Shown here in pieces: positions 1 through 8,074 of a stretch of DNA of 41,653 bases. Position 1 is the stretch's first letter. Each line of letters starts with the position of its first letter. Source of the stretch: an uncultured Oscillospiraceae bacterium (lineage in GTDB: Bacteria; Bacillota; Clostridia; Oscillospirales; Ruminococcaceae); contig UQBC01000024.1 of the NCBI GenBank assembly GCA_900539195.1, positions 1 to 41,653 of the forward strand, read 5' to 3'. Below the pieces are notes generated by a model. The model was not told the origin of the DNA, ran no database searches, and worked only from the letters and a program-made list of their open reading frames with translations. The position numbers and the translations under genes were made by a program.

Positions 1-171
1 CCTTTCCCCAGGAAAGGCTGTGTATGCTTGGTTGGCTTTGCATCGTGCAAAGCCCTTGTGCATACACACCCGGCATCCGTGCCGGGGGCTGAGTGTGGGG
101 CTGCCGCCATCACCCCGCTTGGGGCTACGCCCCAAACCCCATATTATTTAAAATATAGGTTTGGCAACAGA
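1..171. repeat. Hairpin-rich dispersed repeat, copy 1
   Basis: Non-coding. It holds three strong hairpins: nested 9-bp stems (19-27 with 60-68, and 34-42 with 46-54, loop TCG), a 7-bp stem 69-75/80-86 with loop TCCG, and TTGGGGC-TAC-GCCCCAA at 119-135. The stretch from about 90 to 171 matches 19290-19366 closely, including the GTGGGGCTGCCGCC and CGCTTGGGGCTACGCCCC blocks and the AT-rich tail ending in CAACAG/CGACAG. Relative to the 19-kb copy it carries about 68 extra bases at 18-85. The short ORF that can be drawn across it is an artefact of the repeat. Confidence 0.75.
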
Positions 172-241
172 TTGAAGCTAATTCTAAAGAGAAAGCGATA
201 TAAAAAAGTAGAACAAGAAGAAAAAACTATGTGAAAGGAGC

Positions 242-275
242 GACCGCTCGGGCGGTCGGCGGGGAAAATCCGCAG
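242..275 (+). other. 5'-leader hairpins before the hydrogenase gene
   Basis: GACCGC-TCGG-GCGGTC (242-257) is a perfect 6-bp stem with a 4-base loop. A second weak stem, GCGG/CCGC, follows at about 259-273, just before the hydrogenase start. A good purine-rich SD (GAAAGGAG, 233-240) lies upstream of these hairpins, about 43 bases from the ATG, so folding could bring it closer or mask the start. No T-run follows, so this is not a normal terminator. Function is unknown. Confidence 0.4.
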
Positions 276-283
276 TAAGAAAA

Positions 284-1771
284 ATGGATAAGAAGTTAAG
301 AAAGTTTGACACCAAGGTACAGTATCTGAAGTACAAGGTTTTAAGAGAAGTCGCAAGACACGCATGGACGACAGAGGGTACTGAAAAGCCTGCGGATTCG
401 TTCAGCTTCTTTAATGACGTTGCGAAGAAAATAGTCAAGGATAAGCCCACAATGAGATGCTGTATCTACAAGGAGAGAGCTATCGTTTCGGAACGTATAA
501 AGATTGCTATGGGCGGCGATCCGACAAATCCCAACGTAATTGAGGTAATAGACATTGCCTGTGACGAATGTCCCGTAGGCGGCTATGATGTAACGGAGGC
601 GTGCAGAGGCTGTATAGCACACCGTTGCGAAGATGTCTGCCGTATGGGTGCTATCACATTTGACGAGCATCAGAAGGCGCACATCGACAAGTCAAAGTGC
701 GTAAACTGCGGTCAGTGTGCAAAGGTTTGTCCTTACGGCGCTATTCTGGAATTCAAGCGTCCGTGTGAGAGAGCCTGCAAGATAGGCGCTATCTCAAGAG
801 CGACAGACACAAGCTCGGCTGCGGCTCACATTGACAACGACAAGTGCATTTCGTGCGGTGCGTGCGTTTACACCTGCCCGTTCGGTGCGATAAGCGACAA
901 GTCATATATCGTTGACATTATAGAAACGTTAAAGGGCAGTGACAACAGCAAGAATTATAAGGTATATGCGGTTGTAGCACCCTCGATTGCAAGCCAGTTC
1001 AGCTATGCGAAGCTCGACCAGGTGGTTACCGCTATCAAACAGCTTGGCTTCCACAGCGTAGTTGAGGCGGCTCTCGGTGCGGATATGGTAGCATACAAGG
1101 AGTCAAAGGAGCTTGCCGAAAAGGGCTTCCTTACAAGCTCGTGCTGTCCCGCATTCGTAATGTACATCGAGAAAGCATTCCCGACTATGACAGACAAGAT
1201 TTCGCACAACCTGTCACCTATGGCTGAAATAGCAAAGTACATCAAGGACAGCGATCCCACAGCCAAGGTAGTATTCATCGGACCTTGTACCGCAAAGAAG
1301 ATGGAAGTACAGTGGGATAAGGTAAAGCCCTATGTTGACTATGCAATGACGTTTGAAGAGTTACAGGCTATATTCGACAGCAAGGATATAGAGGTATCCG
1401 AGCTTGAAGGAACAGAGCTTGATAACGCATCGTACTACGGCAGAATATTCGCACGCTGCGGCGGTCTTGCAGATGCAGTTGCCGAGGCTCTCAAGGAGCA
1501 GGGCAACGAGGACTTCAAGCTGAACGGACTTTCCTGCGACGGTATTGAAGAATGCAAGCGTGCGCTTATGCGTGCATCCAAGAATCTTCTGCCTAATAAC
1601 TTCATTGAAGGTATGGCTTGCGTCGGCGGCTGCATCGGGGGAGCAGGTTGCCTGACACACGGCGAAAAGAACAAGGCAGAGGTTGACAAGTACGGCAAGC
1701 TTGCTCACGAAAAGACTATAACAGAGGCAATACAGTCTTTTACACACGTTGAACCTAAAAAAGAAAATTAA
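284..1771 (+). CDS. [FeFe] hydrogenase, group B type
   Basis: A 495-residue iron-only hydrogenase, expected to reduce protons (or oxidise H2) with ferredoxin as partner in the cytoplasm. The N-terminal half carries ferredoxin-like cysteine runs: C107/C110/C115/C119, C139/C142/C145/C149, C161/C165 and C188/C191/C194/C198. The H-cluster domain shows the three signatures: L1 TSSCCPAF (284-291), L2 GPCTAKK (333-339) and L3 EGMACVGGC (442-450). L2 reads PCTAKK and L1 lacks the usual P-x-W, as in the group B1/B3 family (TIGR04105-like) rather than in classical HydA. L1 also has an extra Ser compared with the classical TSCCP. No hydrogenase maturases (HydE/F/G) are in the window. There is no strong SD next to the ATG; the start is chosen because the N-terminus is family-like. 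A LysR gene follows 62 bases later and may be co-transcribed. Confidence 0.93.
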   Translation: MDKKLRKFDTKVQYLKYKVLREVARHAWTTEGTEKPADSFSFFNDVAKKIVKDKPTMRCCIYKERAIVSERIKIAMGGDPTNPNVIEVIDIACDECPVGGYDVTEACRGCIAHRCEDVCRMGAITFDEHQKAHIDKSKCVNCGQCAKVCPYGAILEFKRPCERACKIGAISRATDTSSAAAHIDNDKCISCGACVYTCPFGAISDKSYIVDIIETLKGSDNSKNYKVYAVVAPSIASQFSYAKLDQVVTAIKQLGFHSVVEAALGADMVAYKESKELAEKGFLTSSCCPAFVMYIEKAFPTMTDKISHNLSPMAEIAKYIKDSDPTAKVVFIGPCTAKKMEVQWDKVKPYVDYAMTFEELQAIFDSKDIEVSELEGTELDNASYYGRIFARCGGLADAVAEALKEQGNEDFKLNGLSCDGIEECKRALMRASKNLLPNNFIEGMACVGGCIGGAGCLTHGEKNKAEVDKYGKLAHEKTITEAIQSFTHVEPKKEN

Positions 1772-1792
1772 ATATATAAGGGTTATAATTTA

Positions 1793-1812
1793 ACAGAGGT
1801 TTTTCCCTCTGT
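1793..1812 (+). other. Short hairpin between hydrogenase and lysR
   Basis: ACAGAGG/CCTCTGT forms a 7-bp stem with a 6-base T-rich loop. It has no T-run after it and sits immediately before the lysR SD (AAAGGA, 1817-1822). It may tune lysR translation or be a weak pause site. A TATAAT at 1784-1789 has no convincing -35 box. Confidence 0.35.
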
Positions 1813-1833
1813 GATGAAAGGATATGGTTTTCA

Positions 1834-2781
1834 ATGAACCTGCTGCATCTGAAATATGCGGTTGAGATCGAAAAAACCGGTTCGATCACAAAGGCGGCAA
1901 ACAACTTATTCATGGGACAGCCTAATCTCAGCAAGGCTATAAAAGAGCTGGAAAACGAAATAGGTATCACAATATTCCGCAGGACTACAAAGGGGGTTGC
2001 TCCTACGGAAAAGGGCGGCGAATTCTTAGGCTACGCAAAGGCGGTGCTTGATCAGTTTGACGAAATGGTATCGCTCTACAAGCCTAAGGTGGATGACGGT
2101 GTGCGTTTCAGCATTTCCGTTCCAAGAGCTACCTATATCACAAAGGCATTTTCAAACTTTGTGAGCCTGCTTGATACCGACAAGGAAATATCCATCAATT
2201 TCAAGGAAACAAATTCGATGGACGCTATCAACAACATCCTGAACTTCGACTTCAAGCTGGGAATAATCAGATATCAGAATATCCACGAAAAGCAGTATTT
2301 TGCAATGCTTGACGGGAAGAATCTGAAATACCGTCCGTTATGGGAGTTTGAATACAAGCTTCTTGTGAACAAGGACAGCCCGCTTGCAAAGGAAAATCCG
2401 GACGGTATAGTGAAATATTCCGACTTAGAGGATTATATCGAGATAGTACACGGCGACCTTTCCGTGCCGTCGCTGTCATTCTCGAAGATATCACGTTCAA
2501 GCGTTTCGGAACACCGTAAAAAGCGTATATATGTTTATGAAAGAGGAAGTCAGTTTGACCTGCTCGGAAACCTGCACAACACCTATATGTGGGTTTCACC
2601 CGTTCCTAAAAGCTGTCTTGAACAGCACGCAATGGTACAGCTGAAATGCGATGTTCCCTACAAGGTAAACAAGGACGTGCTTATCTTCCCGAAGGGCTAC
2701 AGCTTAAGCAAGCTCGATGAGCAGTTTATAGCGGAGCTTGAAAGAGTAAAGGAAAAGATAAAAATGGACGGCTTATATTAA
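1834..2781 (+). CDS. LysR-family transcriptional regulator
   Basis: A 315-residue LysR-type regulator. The N-terminal winged HTH is clear: residues 1-60 include the family pattern MNLLHLKYAVEIEKTGSITK followed by AANNLFMGQPNLSKAIKELE. The rest is a periplasmic-binding-protein-like effector domain in the usual size range. SD AAAGGA lies 11 bases before the ATG. It follows the hydrogenase by 62 bases and precedes an M42 peptidase by 15 bases, all on the same strand. This is not the divergent arrangement typical of LysR, so it may regulate its own operon or act elsewhere. The effector cannot be predicted. Confidence 0.92.
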   Translation: MNLLHLKYAVEIEKTGSITKAANNLFMGQPNLSKAIKELENEIGITIFRRTTKGVAPTEKGGEFLGYAKAVLDQFDEMVSLYKPKVDDGVRFSISVPRATYITKAFSNFVSLLDTDKEISINFKETNSMDAINNILNFDFKLGIIRYQNIHEKQYFAMLDGKNLKYRPLWEFEYKLLVNKDSPLAKENPDGIVKYSDLEDYIEIVHGDLSVPSLSFSKISRSSVSEHRKKRIYVYERGSQFDLLGNLHNTYMWVSPVPKSCLEQHAMVQLKCDVPYKVNKDVLIFPKGYSLSKLDEQFIAELERVKEKIKMDGLY

Positions 2782-2795
2782 GCCATGAAAGAAAG

Positions 2796-3824
2796 ATGAC
2801 AATGGATATTAACAGTATGCTGTACCGTCTGTGCAGTGTTGACGGCGTTTCGGGCGATGAAAGAAGTGCGTCCGAAATTGCACTGTCAATGCTTGAAAGC
2901 TACACGGACGATTGCAGTATTGACGATTTCGGCAACGTTATCGGACATATAAAAAGTACTGGCAACAAGCCGAAACTTCTGCTTGACGCACATATCGACA
3001 GGGTGGGACTTATCGTATCGTTTATTGACGATAACGGCTTTATAAAGGTCGGTGCGGTAGGCGGTCCCGACAGACGTGTGCTTGCGGCGCAGAGCGTGAC
3101 GATTCACGGCAAGGAAAAAGTGAAGGGCGTTGTATCCGTTCTTCCGCCCCATGTAAAGAGCGGCGACGGAGTGCCTAAAATTGAGGAAATCGTTATAGAC
3201 ACAGGCTATACAAAGCAGGAACTTGAAAGCCGTATTGAGCTTGGCGACAGGATAACCTTCGACTGTGAGCCTGTGGCTATGCTCGGCACAAGATACTGTG
3301 CAGGTGCGCTTGACGACAGGTGCGGAGTGGCTTCTATACTGGTTGCTCTCGAAATGCTTAAAAGTAAGGAACTTACGTTTGACCTTGACGTATCGTTTAC
3401 AACGCAGGAAGAAACCGGTGAGAGCGGTGCGAAGATAGCCGTGTATGATCTTGACCCCGACTATATTCTTGAAATGGACGTCAGCTTTGCGAAAACTCCC
3501 GACAGCGACAGGGCGAAATGCGCAGATATGTCAAAGGGCGTTATGATAGGCATTGCGCCGTCACTTTCAAGAGAGCTGTCAGGCAGGCTCATATCACTTG
3601 CAAAATCGGAAAATATTCCTTATCAGCTTGAGGTCATGGGCGGAAAAACAGGCACAAACGCCGACACGATGAGTGTGAACAAGTCGGGTGCAAAGGCGTG
3701 TACGCTGTCCATTCCGCTTAAATTCATGCATACTCCTGCCGAAATCATCGACACAGACGATGTTATATCCACAGCAAAGCTGATTACGGCTTTTGCCACG
3801 AAGGGCGGTGCCGAAAATGGCTGA
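2796..3824 (+). CDS. M42-family metallopeptidase (glutamyl aminopeptidase/endoglucanase-like), first copy
   Basis: A 342-residue co-catalytic metal aminopeptidase of the M42 (FrvX/PepA/YsdC) family, which forms large tetrahedral complexes that trim peptides in the cytoplasm. Metal and catalytic landmarks are present in order: DAHIDRVG (His and bridging region), ALDDRCG (bridging Asp), TTQEETGESGAK (the two Glu), LEMDVSF (Asp) and MHTPAE (C-terminal His). The second-Glu motif reads GESGA, while most members have GLRGA. The start is at the ATG after GAAAGAAAG; a second ATG at 2802 is also possible. It overlaps the next M42 gene by 8 bases. Two different M42 paralogues in tandem suggest hetero-oligomers or different specificities. 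Confidence 0.92.
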   Translation: MTMDINSMLYRLCSVDGVSGDERSASEIALSMLESYTDDCSIDDFGNVIGHIKSTGNKPKLLLDAHIDRVGLIVSFIDDNGFIKVGAVGGPDRRVLAAQSVTIHGKEKVKGVVSVLPPHVKSGDGVPKIEEIVIDTGYTKQELESRIELGDRITFDCEPVAMLGTRYCAGALDDRCGVASILVALEMLKSKELTFDLDVSFTTQEETGESGAKIAVYDLDPDYILEMDVSFAKTPDSDRAKCADMSKGVMIGIAPSLSRELSGRLISLAKSENIPYQLEVMGGKTGTNADTMSVNKSGAKACTLSIPLKFMHTPAEIIDTDDVISTAKLITAFATKGGAENG

Positions 3825-4842
3825 ATTGTTTGAGAATATAAAAAAGCTGTGTCTTGCCGACGGTACGAGCGGTGATGAGGGCGATGTAACAAAGCTGATA
3901 CTTTCAATGCTGCCGCAGGAGTGCGATGCAAAAATCGACCCGCTGGGCAATATCATAGTAAATAAAAAGGGTGCTACGACACCGAAAAACAAGGTTATGC
4001 TTGCCGCTCATCAGGACGAGGTCGGATTTATCGTGACCTACATCACCGATGACGGAAATCTTAAATTTACAACTGTCGGCGGTATCAATCCAGAAGTAGT
4101 TATCGGCAGACAGCTTCACTTCAAAAACGGCACTGTCGGAGTAGTCGGCGGCAAGGCGGTACACCAGCAGTCGCCCAAAGAGCGTGACGAACCGGTAAAG
4201 CTTGACACGCTGACAATAGACATCGGCGCTTCATCAAAGGCGGAAGCGGAAAAATACGTTTCTCTCGGTGACTGCGCATATTTCAAAAGCGATTATACTG
4301 AACTTGGCAACGGCTATCTGCGTGAGAAAGCGCTTGACGACAGAATCGGCTGTGCCATTATGGTAGATATACTGAATAAGAATCTGCCGTATGACGTTAC
4401 CTGCGTGTTTACTGTGCAGGAGGAGATAGGTACAAGAGGCGCAAAGGTTGCCGCTTATACGGTAAAGCCGGATTATGCTATCGTCCTTGAAACCACCACA
4501 GCCTGCGACTTTGCGGGCAATGACGGTGAAAAGCGTGTATGCGAACTTGGCAAGGGCTGTGTAGTAAGCTATATGGACAGAAGTACGATATATGACCGTG
4601 AGCTGTATCGACTCGGCTTTGAAAAGGCAAAGGAGATAAACGTTCCCTGCCAGACAAAGACGCTTGTAGCAGGCGGTAACGACAGCGGAGCAATCCATTC
4701 ATCTGTCGGCGGTATCAGAACGGTCGCACTATCCGTTCCGTGCAGGTATCTGCACTCGCCGTCGTGTATGATAAAGAAAAGCGATGTGCAAAGTACCGCT
4801 GAGCTTGCGTATGCAATGTATCTTGCGCTTGCGGAAAAATGA
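3817..4842 (+). CDS. M42-family metallopeptidase, second copy
   Basis: A 341-residue paralogue of the preceding gene. Motifs are AAHQDEVG, ALDDRIG, TVQEEIGTRGAK (the canonical form), LETTTACD and YLHSPS. The LET motif replaces the more common D at one metal position, which is a known variation within M42. An upstream ATG at 3793 exists, but the family alignment (AELFENIKKLCLADGTSGDE) begins at the ATG at 3817. That ATG overlaps the stop of the first copy (ATGGCTGA) and is preceded by AAGGGCGG, which indicates translational coupling. The stop overlaps the next start by 4 bases (ATGA). Confidence 0.92.
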   Translation: MAELFENIKKLCLADGTSGDEGDVTKLILSMLPQECDAKIDPLGNIIVNKKGATTPKNKVMLAAHQDEVGFIVTYITDDGNLKFTTVGGINPEVVIGRQLHFKNGTVGVVGGKAVHQQSPKERDEPVKLDTLTIDIGASSKAEAEKYVSLGDCAYFKSDYTELGNGYLREKALDDRIGCAIMVDILNKNLPYDVTCVFTVQEEIGTRGAKVAAYTVKPDYAIVLETTTACDFAGNDGEKRVCELGKGCVVSYMDRSTIYDRELYRLGFEKAKEINVPCQTKTLVAGGNDSGAIHSSVGGIRTVALSVPCRYLHSPSCMIKKSDVQSTAELAYAMYLALAEK

Positions 4843-5561
4843 TAAGAAGAATATACGGCGCACTGCCGCCCGGTTATCCGTCAGACAATGTGATAGTCGG
4901 GCGGATAAATGCGTATTACAGGGCTTACGGAACGGGGTACGACTTCTGTACGTTCTATGAGGGCGATACCAGCGATAATATGCTTGCCCTTTATTACGGC
5001 AGTGAGCTTTATGTTCACTGCAACGAAAACGGCGATTCGCAAAGCATTATAACGTTTTCGGAAATGCTCGGTGCAAAAGCCGTAATGTCGGATATCAAGC
5101 TGTCGGAAGAATCCGAAACGCTTTATATAATGACATCGGGACAAATGCCTGCCGTGTGTAACAATCGGCTGAAAGCGGAATTTACCGAGGACTACCGCAC
5201 TGTATTTGAGATACTGAAAAGCGGATTTTCACTTTCCGACTATCAGTTTGACGAATGGTATGCAGACACCTGCCACCGTGTACGTCACGGTATATCAAGG
5301 CTTATCGTAATGCATTACGGGAGCGAACCCGCTGCAACGGCGACAGTGCTTTTTGATGATGATAAAAGCTGTTTTCTGTCGCACATCGCAGTAAGACGGG
5401 ATATGCAGAAAAACGGTATAGGAACAGCACTACTTTCCTGTACGGCTAATTTACTTGACAACAGAAAAATAACGCTTATCTGCAAGAAAAACGTACAGCG
5501 GTTTTATATAAACTGCGGATTTACGGCGACAGGTACAGCGTATGAAATAACAAGAGGATAA
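4839..5561 (+). CDS. GNAT-family N-acetyltransferase
   Basis: A 240-residue protein. The C-terminal third carries GNAT signatures: HIAVRRDMQKNGIGTALL (motif A with the acetyl-CoA loop Q-x-x-G-I-G) and a terminal FYINCGF strand (motif B). The N-terminal ~110 residues are not a standard GNAT fold and look like the substrate-side domain of two-domain clostridial GNATs. It starts inside the stop of the second M42 gene (ATGA) and ends 2 bases before the next gene, so it belongs to this operon. The substrate is unknown; an amino acid or peptide is plausible from the neighbours. Confidence 0.85.
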   Translation: MIRRIYGALPPGYPSDNVIVGRINAYYRAYGTGYDFCTFYEGDTSDNMLALYYGSELYVHCNENGDSQSIITFSEMLGAKAVMSDIKLSEESETLYIMTSGQMPAVCNNRLKAEFTEDYRTVFEILKSGFSLSDYQFDEWYADTCHRVRHGISRLIVMHYGSEPAATATVLFDDDKSCFLSHIAVRRDMQKNGIGTALLSCTANLLDNRKITLICKKNVQRFYINCGFTATGTAYEITRG

Positions 5562-5563
5562 AA

Positions 5564-6823
5564 ATGGAATTTTTCAATATTGACAGCAGACTGCTCGAAA
5601 CGGCAAAGAAAGCCGAAGAAATGGCAAGCGAACAGTTTGCGAAAATCAGCGAAACCGCAGAGTACAACGGAAACAAGGTGCTCTCCGCATTTATAAACAA
5701 CCGTGTCAGCGAAATGCATCTTAAAGGCACTATCGGCTACGGCTACAACGATGACGGCAGAGATAAGCTTGATATGGTATATGCCGAGGTTTTTCGCACG
5801 GAGGACGCACTTGTCCGTCACAGCTTTGTAAACGGTACGCACGCACTCTCCACTGCCCTGTTCGGCGTGCTTCGTCCCGGTGACACACTGCTGTGTGTAA
5901 CAGGCGCTCCGTATGATACATTAACGGAGGTCATAAACGGCGAACACGGCGGATCGCTGAAGGAGTTCGGCGTAAAGTATGCGCAGGTGAATCTGCTTCC
6001 AGACGGCACACCCGACCTTGACGGCATAAAGGCGGCTGTAGCTAAGGGCTGTAAGGTGGCATATATCCAGCGTTCGAGGGGTTATTCGCTCCGTGATTCG
6101 CTGTCAATAAGCAAGATAGGCGAGATAATCAGTGCTGTCAAGAGTGTAAACAGTGACGCAATTATAATGGTTGATAACTGCTACGGTGAATTTGTGGAAA
6201 AGCGTGAGCCTACCGAGGTAGGCGCTGATCTTATTATCGGCAGTCTTATCAAGAATCCCGGCGGTGCTATTGCCCGCACAGGCGGCTACATAGCAGGCAG
6301 AAAAGATCTGGTCGAGCTGTGCAGCTACCGTCTGACAACAGTCGGAACAGGTAAAGAGGTCGGCTGTTCACTCGATGAGAACAGAGGTATGTACCTCGGC
6401 TTCTTCTTAGCTCCGCAGATAGTTGAAAGTGCTGTAAAGACATCTGTTTTTGCGTGTGCATTCTTCTCACTGCTCGGCTATGAAACGTTCCCTAAGTACA
6501 ATCAAAACAGGACGGATATAATCGCCGCAATAAAACTCGGCACACCCGATGCTCTCTGTGCATTCTGCAAGGGTATACAGAACGGCTCGCCGGTTGACTC
6601 TATGGCAACTCCTGAGCCGTGGGATATGCCCGGATATGACAGCAAGGTCATAATGGCGGCAGGCGCATTTACAATGGGAGCAAGCATAGAGCTTTCAGCA
6701 GACGCACCGCTCAGAGAGCCATTTGCGGTATGGCTACAGGGCGGTATCACCTATCCGTCGGGAAAAACAGGAATATTACTTGCCGCACAATCAATGCTTG
6801 AAAGCGGCGAACTGAAAATATAA
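5564..6823 (+). CDS. Methionine gamma-lyase family protein (PLP-dependent, 'aluminium resistance' family)
   Basis: A 419-residue fold-type I PLP enzyme of the Met_gamma_lyase/aluminium-resistance family (PF06838-like). Landmarks are a long N-terminal helix region, FVNGTHALSTALFG and LRPGDTLLCVTGAPYDTL (PLP phosphate side), MVDNCYGEF (Asp to the pyridine N) and GSLIKNPGGAIARTGGYI, which contains the likely Schiff-base lysine. The C-terminal half ends GGITYPSGKTGILLAAQSML as in the family. The physiological reaction is not established for most members; C-S lyase activity on sulphur amino acids is the usual guess. It is the last tightly packed gene of the block and starts 2 bases after the GNAT gene. 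Confidence 0.9.
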   Translation: MEFFNIDSRLLETAKKAEEMASEQFAKISETAEYNGNKVLSAFINNRVSEMHLKGTIGYGYNDDGRDKLDMVYAEVFRTEDALVRHSFVNGTHALSTALFGVLRPGDTLLCVTGAPYDTLTEVINGEHGGSLKEFGVKYAQVNLLPDGTPDLDGIKAAVAKGCKVAYIQRSRGYSLRDSLSISKIGEIISAVKSVNSDAIIMVDNCYGEFVEKREPTEVGADLIIGSLIKNPGGAIARTGGYIAGRKDLVELCSYRLTTVGTGKEVGCSLDENRGMYLGFFLAPQIVESAVKTSVFACAFFSLLGYETFPKYNQNRTDIIAAIKLGTPDALCAFCKGIQNGSPVDSMATPEPWDMPGYDSKVIMAAGAFTMGASIELSADAPLREPFAVWLQGGITYPSGKTGILLAAQSMLESGELKI

Positions 6824-6835
6824 TATATCTATAAA

Positions 6836-6860
6836 TGGGGTTTGGAGTGTAGCTCCCCAA
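6836..6860. repeat. Degenerate fragment of the dispersed repeat (inverted)
   Basis: TGGGGTTTGGAGTGTAGCTC and the following bases resemble the reverse complement of the TTGGGGCTACGCCCCAAACC core at 119-140 and 19316-19336. The arms still pair (TGGGG with CCCCA). It lies between the PLP enzyme and yicC, and may act as a weak hairpin. Confidence 0.5.
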
Positions 6861-6893
6861 CAGAGAAATATAAAAACAGAAAGGATACCCACT

Positions 6894-7772
6894 ATGATAA
6901 GAAGTATGACGGGTTTCGGCAGAGAACAGGCTGTAATAAACGGCAGAGAAATCATCGCCGAAATCAGAAGTGTCAATCACAAGTTCTTTGAATTTTCGTC
7001 AAAGCTCCCACGCAACTACCAGTATCTTGAGCCTAAGCTGAAAACAATGCTCAAGGAAAAGATAACAAGAGGTAAGGTCGAACTGTCGCTCCTCGTTTAC
7101 AACATAGACGTAAAGGACACCTCGGTAAAGGTAAATGAGCAGGTAGCATCACAGTACATAGAAGCTATCCGCACTATCGCTCCCGACCTTGGCATAACGG
7201 ACGATCTTTCCGCATCCGACCTTTTCAGAATACCCGATGTATTCACGGTGATAAAGGAAGAAACAGACGAGGAACAGCTTTGGGCTGATATTTCATCGGT
7301 CGTAAGCTCGGCACTCGACAAGTTCATCGCAATGCGTGAAACAGAGGGTGTGGCACTCAAGGCTGATGTACTCGAAAAGGCAGATGTAATAGAGGATATG
7401 GTAAGCAAGGTTGAGATATACTCGCCCGAAAGCACCGCCGCATACCGTAAGAAGCTTGAGGACAAGCTCAAAGAGATACTCGGCTCATCGGATATTGACG
7501 AGCAGAGAATACTCACCGAGGCGGCTATATTCTCCGAAAAGACAGCCGTTGACGAAGAAACGGTACGTCTGCACTCCCACCTTTCACAGCTGCGCTCAAT
7601 GCTCGACAGCGACAAGGAGATAGGCAGAAAGCTTGATTTTCTGGTGCAGGAAATCAACAGAGAAACAAACACTATCGGCTCAAAGGCGGCAGATATACGC
7701 ATAACAAGACTTGTTGTGGATATGAAGAGCGAGATTGAGAAGATAAGGGAACAGATACAGAATATTGAGTAA
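6894..7772 (+). CDS. yicC: YicC family protein (endoribonuclease-like)
   Basis: A 292-residue YicC/YloC protein. It starts with the family hallmark MIRSMTGFGR and continues EIRSVNHKFFE. The C-terminal DUF1732 block includes DIDEQRILTEAAIFSEKT, KLDFLVQEINRETNTIGSK and the KSEIEKIREQIQNIE end. E. coli YicC has been described as an endoribonuclease that affects sRNA turnover; that is family knowledge, not visible here. SD AGAAAGGA precedes the ATG. In Firmicutes yicC usually sits upstream of gmk and rpoZ, but here it is followed by repeats and a riboswitch-controlled antiporter, so the usual partners are elsewhere. Confidence 0.95.
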   Translation: MIRSMTGFGREQAVINGREIIAEIRSVNHKFFEFSSKLPRNYQYLEPKLKTMLKEKITRGKVELSLLVYNIDVKDTSVKVNEQVASQYIEAIRTIAPDLGITDDLSASDLFRIPDVFTVIKEETDEEQLWADISSVVSSALDKFIAMRETEGVALKADVLEKADVIEDMVSKVEIYSPESTAAYRKKLEDKLKEILGSSDIDEQRILTEAAIFSEKTAVDEETVRLHSHLSQLRSMLDSDKEIGRKLDFLVQEINRETNTIGSKAADIRITRLVVDMKSEIEKIREQIQNIE

Positions 7773-7832
7773 GCGGCTGTGAGCCGCTTCAGATTCGCCG
7801 TTGCGGCTGTGAGCCGCCTCAGATTCGCCGTT
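7773..7832. repeat. Two tandem 30-bp hairpin units after yicC
   Basis: Two units of 30 bases (7773-7802 and 7803-7832) differ at one position. Each begins with GCGGCT-GTG-AGCCGC, a perfect 6-bp stem with a 3-base loop. No T-run follows, so they are more likely mRNA 3'-end stabilisers or a small repeat family than an intrinsic terminator. Confidence 0.7.
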
Positions 7833-7897
7833 CTGACAGTTTGAATTTTGCTATACTTGCGTTAACGGCGGATGTTGAAGGCAGTATCAAATTTTCC

Positions 7898-7926
7898 TTG
7901 ACAACCGGGCTATGTAATGCTATAAT
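7898..7926 (+). promoter_or_regulatory. Consensus sigma-A promoter for the riboswitch/antiporter transcript
   Basis: TTGACA (7898-7903), a 17-base spacer and TATAAT (7921-7926), with a TG at 7918-7919 (extended -10). Transcription should start near 7933, just before the aptamer. Confidence 0.9.
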
Positions 7927-7938
7927 AAACCAGTAATA

Positions 7939-8012
7939 AAGGGAATGATGTTCTCCCGGGGCTTTAGCCCGAACCGCTTTCAATTTAAGGATTTTAAGCT
8001 GATGACTTCTGC
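7939..8012 (+). ncRNA. Fluoride riboswitch aptamer (crcB motif)
   Basis: The conserved pieces of the crcB RNA appear in order: GGGAATGATGTTCTCCC (stem 1 with its internal GATG), a variable hairpin GGGGCTTTAGCCC, GAACCGC, the CTTT..AAG stem, and GCTGATGACTTCTGC. The aptamer lies exactly between a consensus promoter and the antiporter, and its last conserved segment is also the left arm of a terminator. Fluoride riboswitches are known to control fluoride exporters and some cation/proton antiporters. Recognition is from memory of the consensus; a covariance-model search would confirm it. Confidence 0.85.
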
Positions 8013-8041
8013 ATTTTACGCAGTAGCTGTCGGCTTTTTTA
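7997..8041 (+). terminator. Riboswitch expression-platform terminator
   Basis: AGCTGATGACTTCTGC (7997-8012) pairs with GCAGTAGCTGTCGGCT (8020-8035) across a 7-base loop. Two mismatches and several G-U pairs interrupt the stem, and it runs into TTTTTT. The left arm is the 3' conserved part of the fluoride aptamer, so ligand binding should block the terminator (an ON switch). Confidence 0.8.
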
Positions 8042-8074
8042 TTTTGCCGTTCTACTGCAAAAGGAGATATTTCT

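Noticed and set aside
28..234. 68-codon ORF at the window start
   Set aside because: It runs through the hairpin-rich dispersed repeat, has no SD, and matches no protein pattern.
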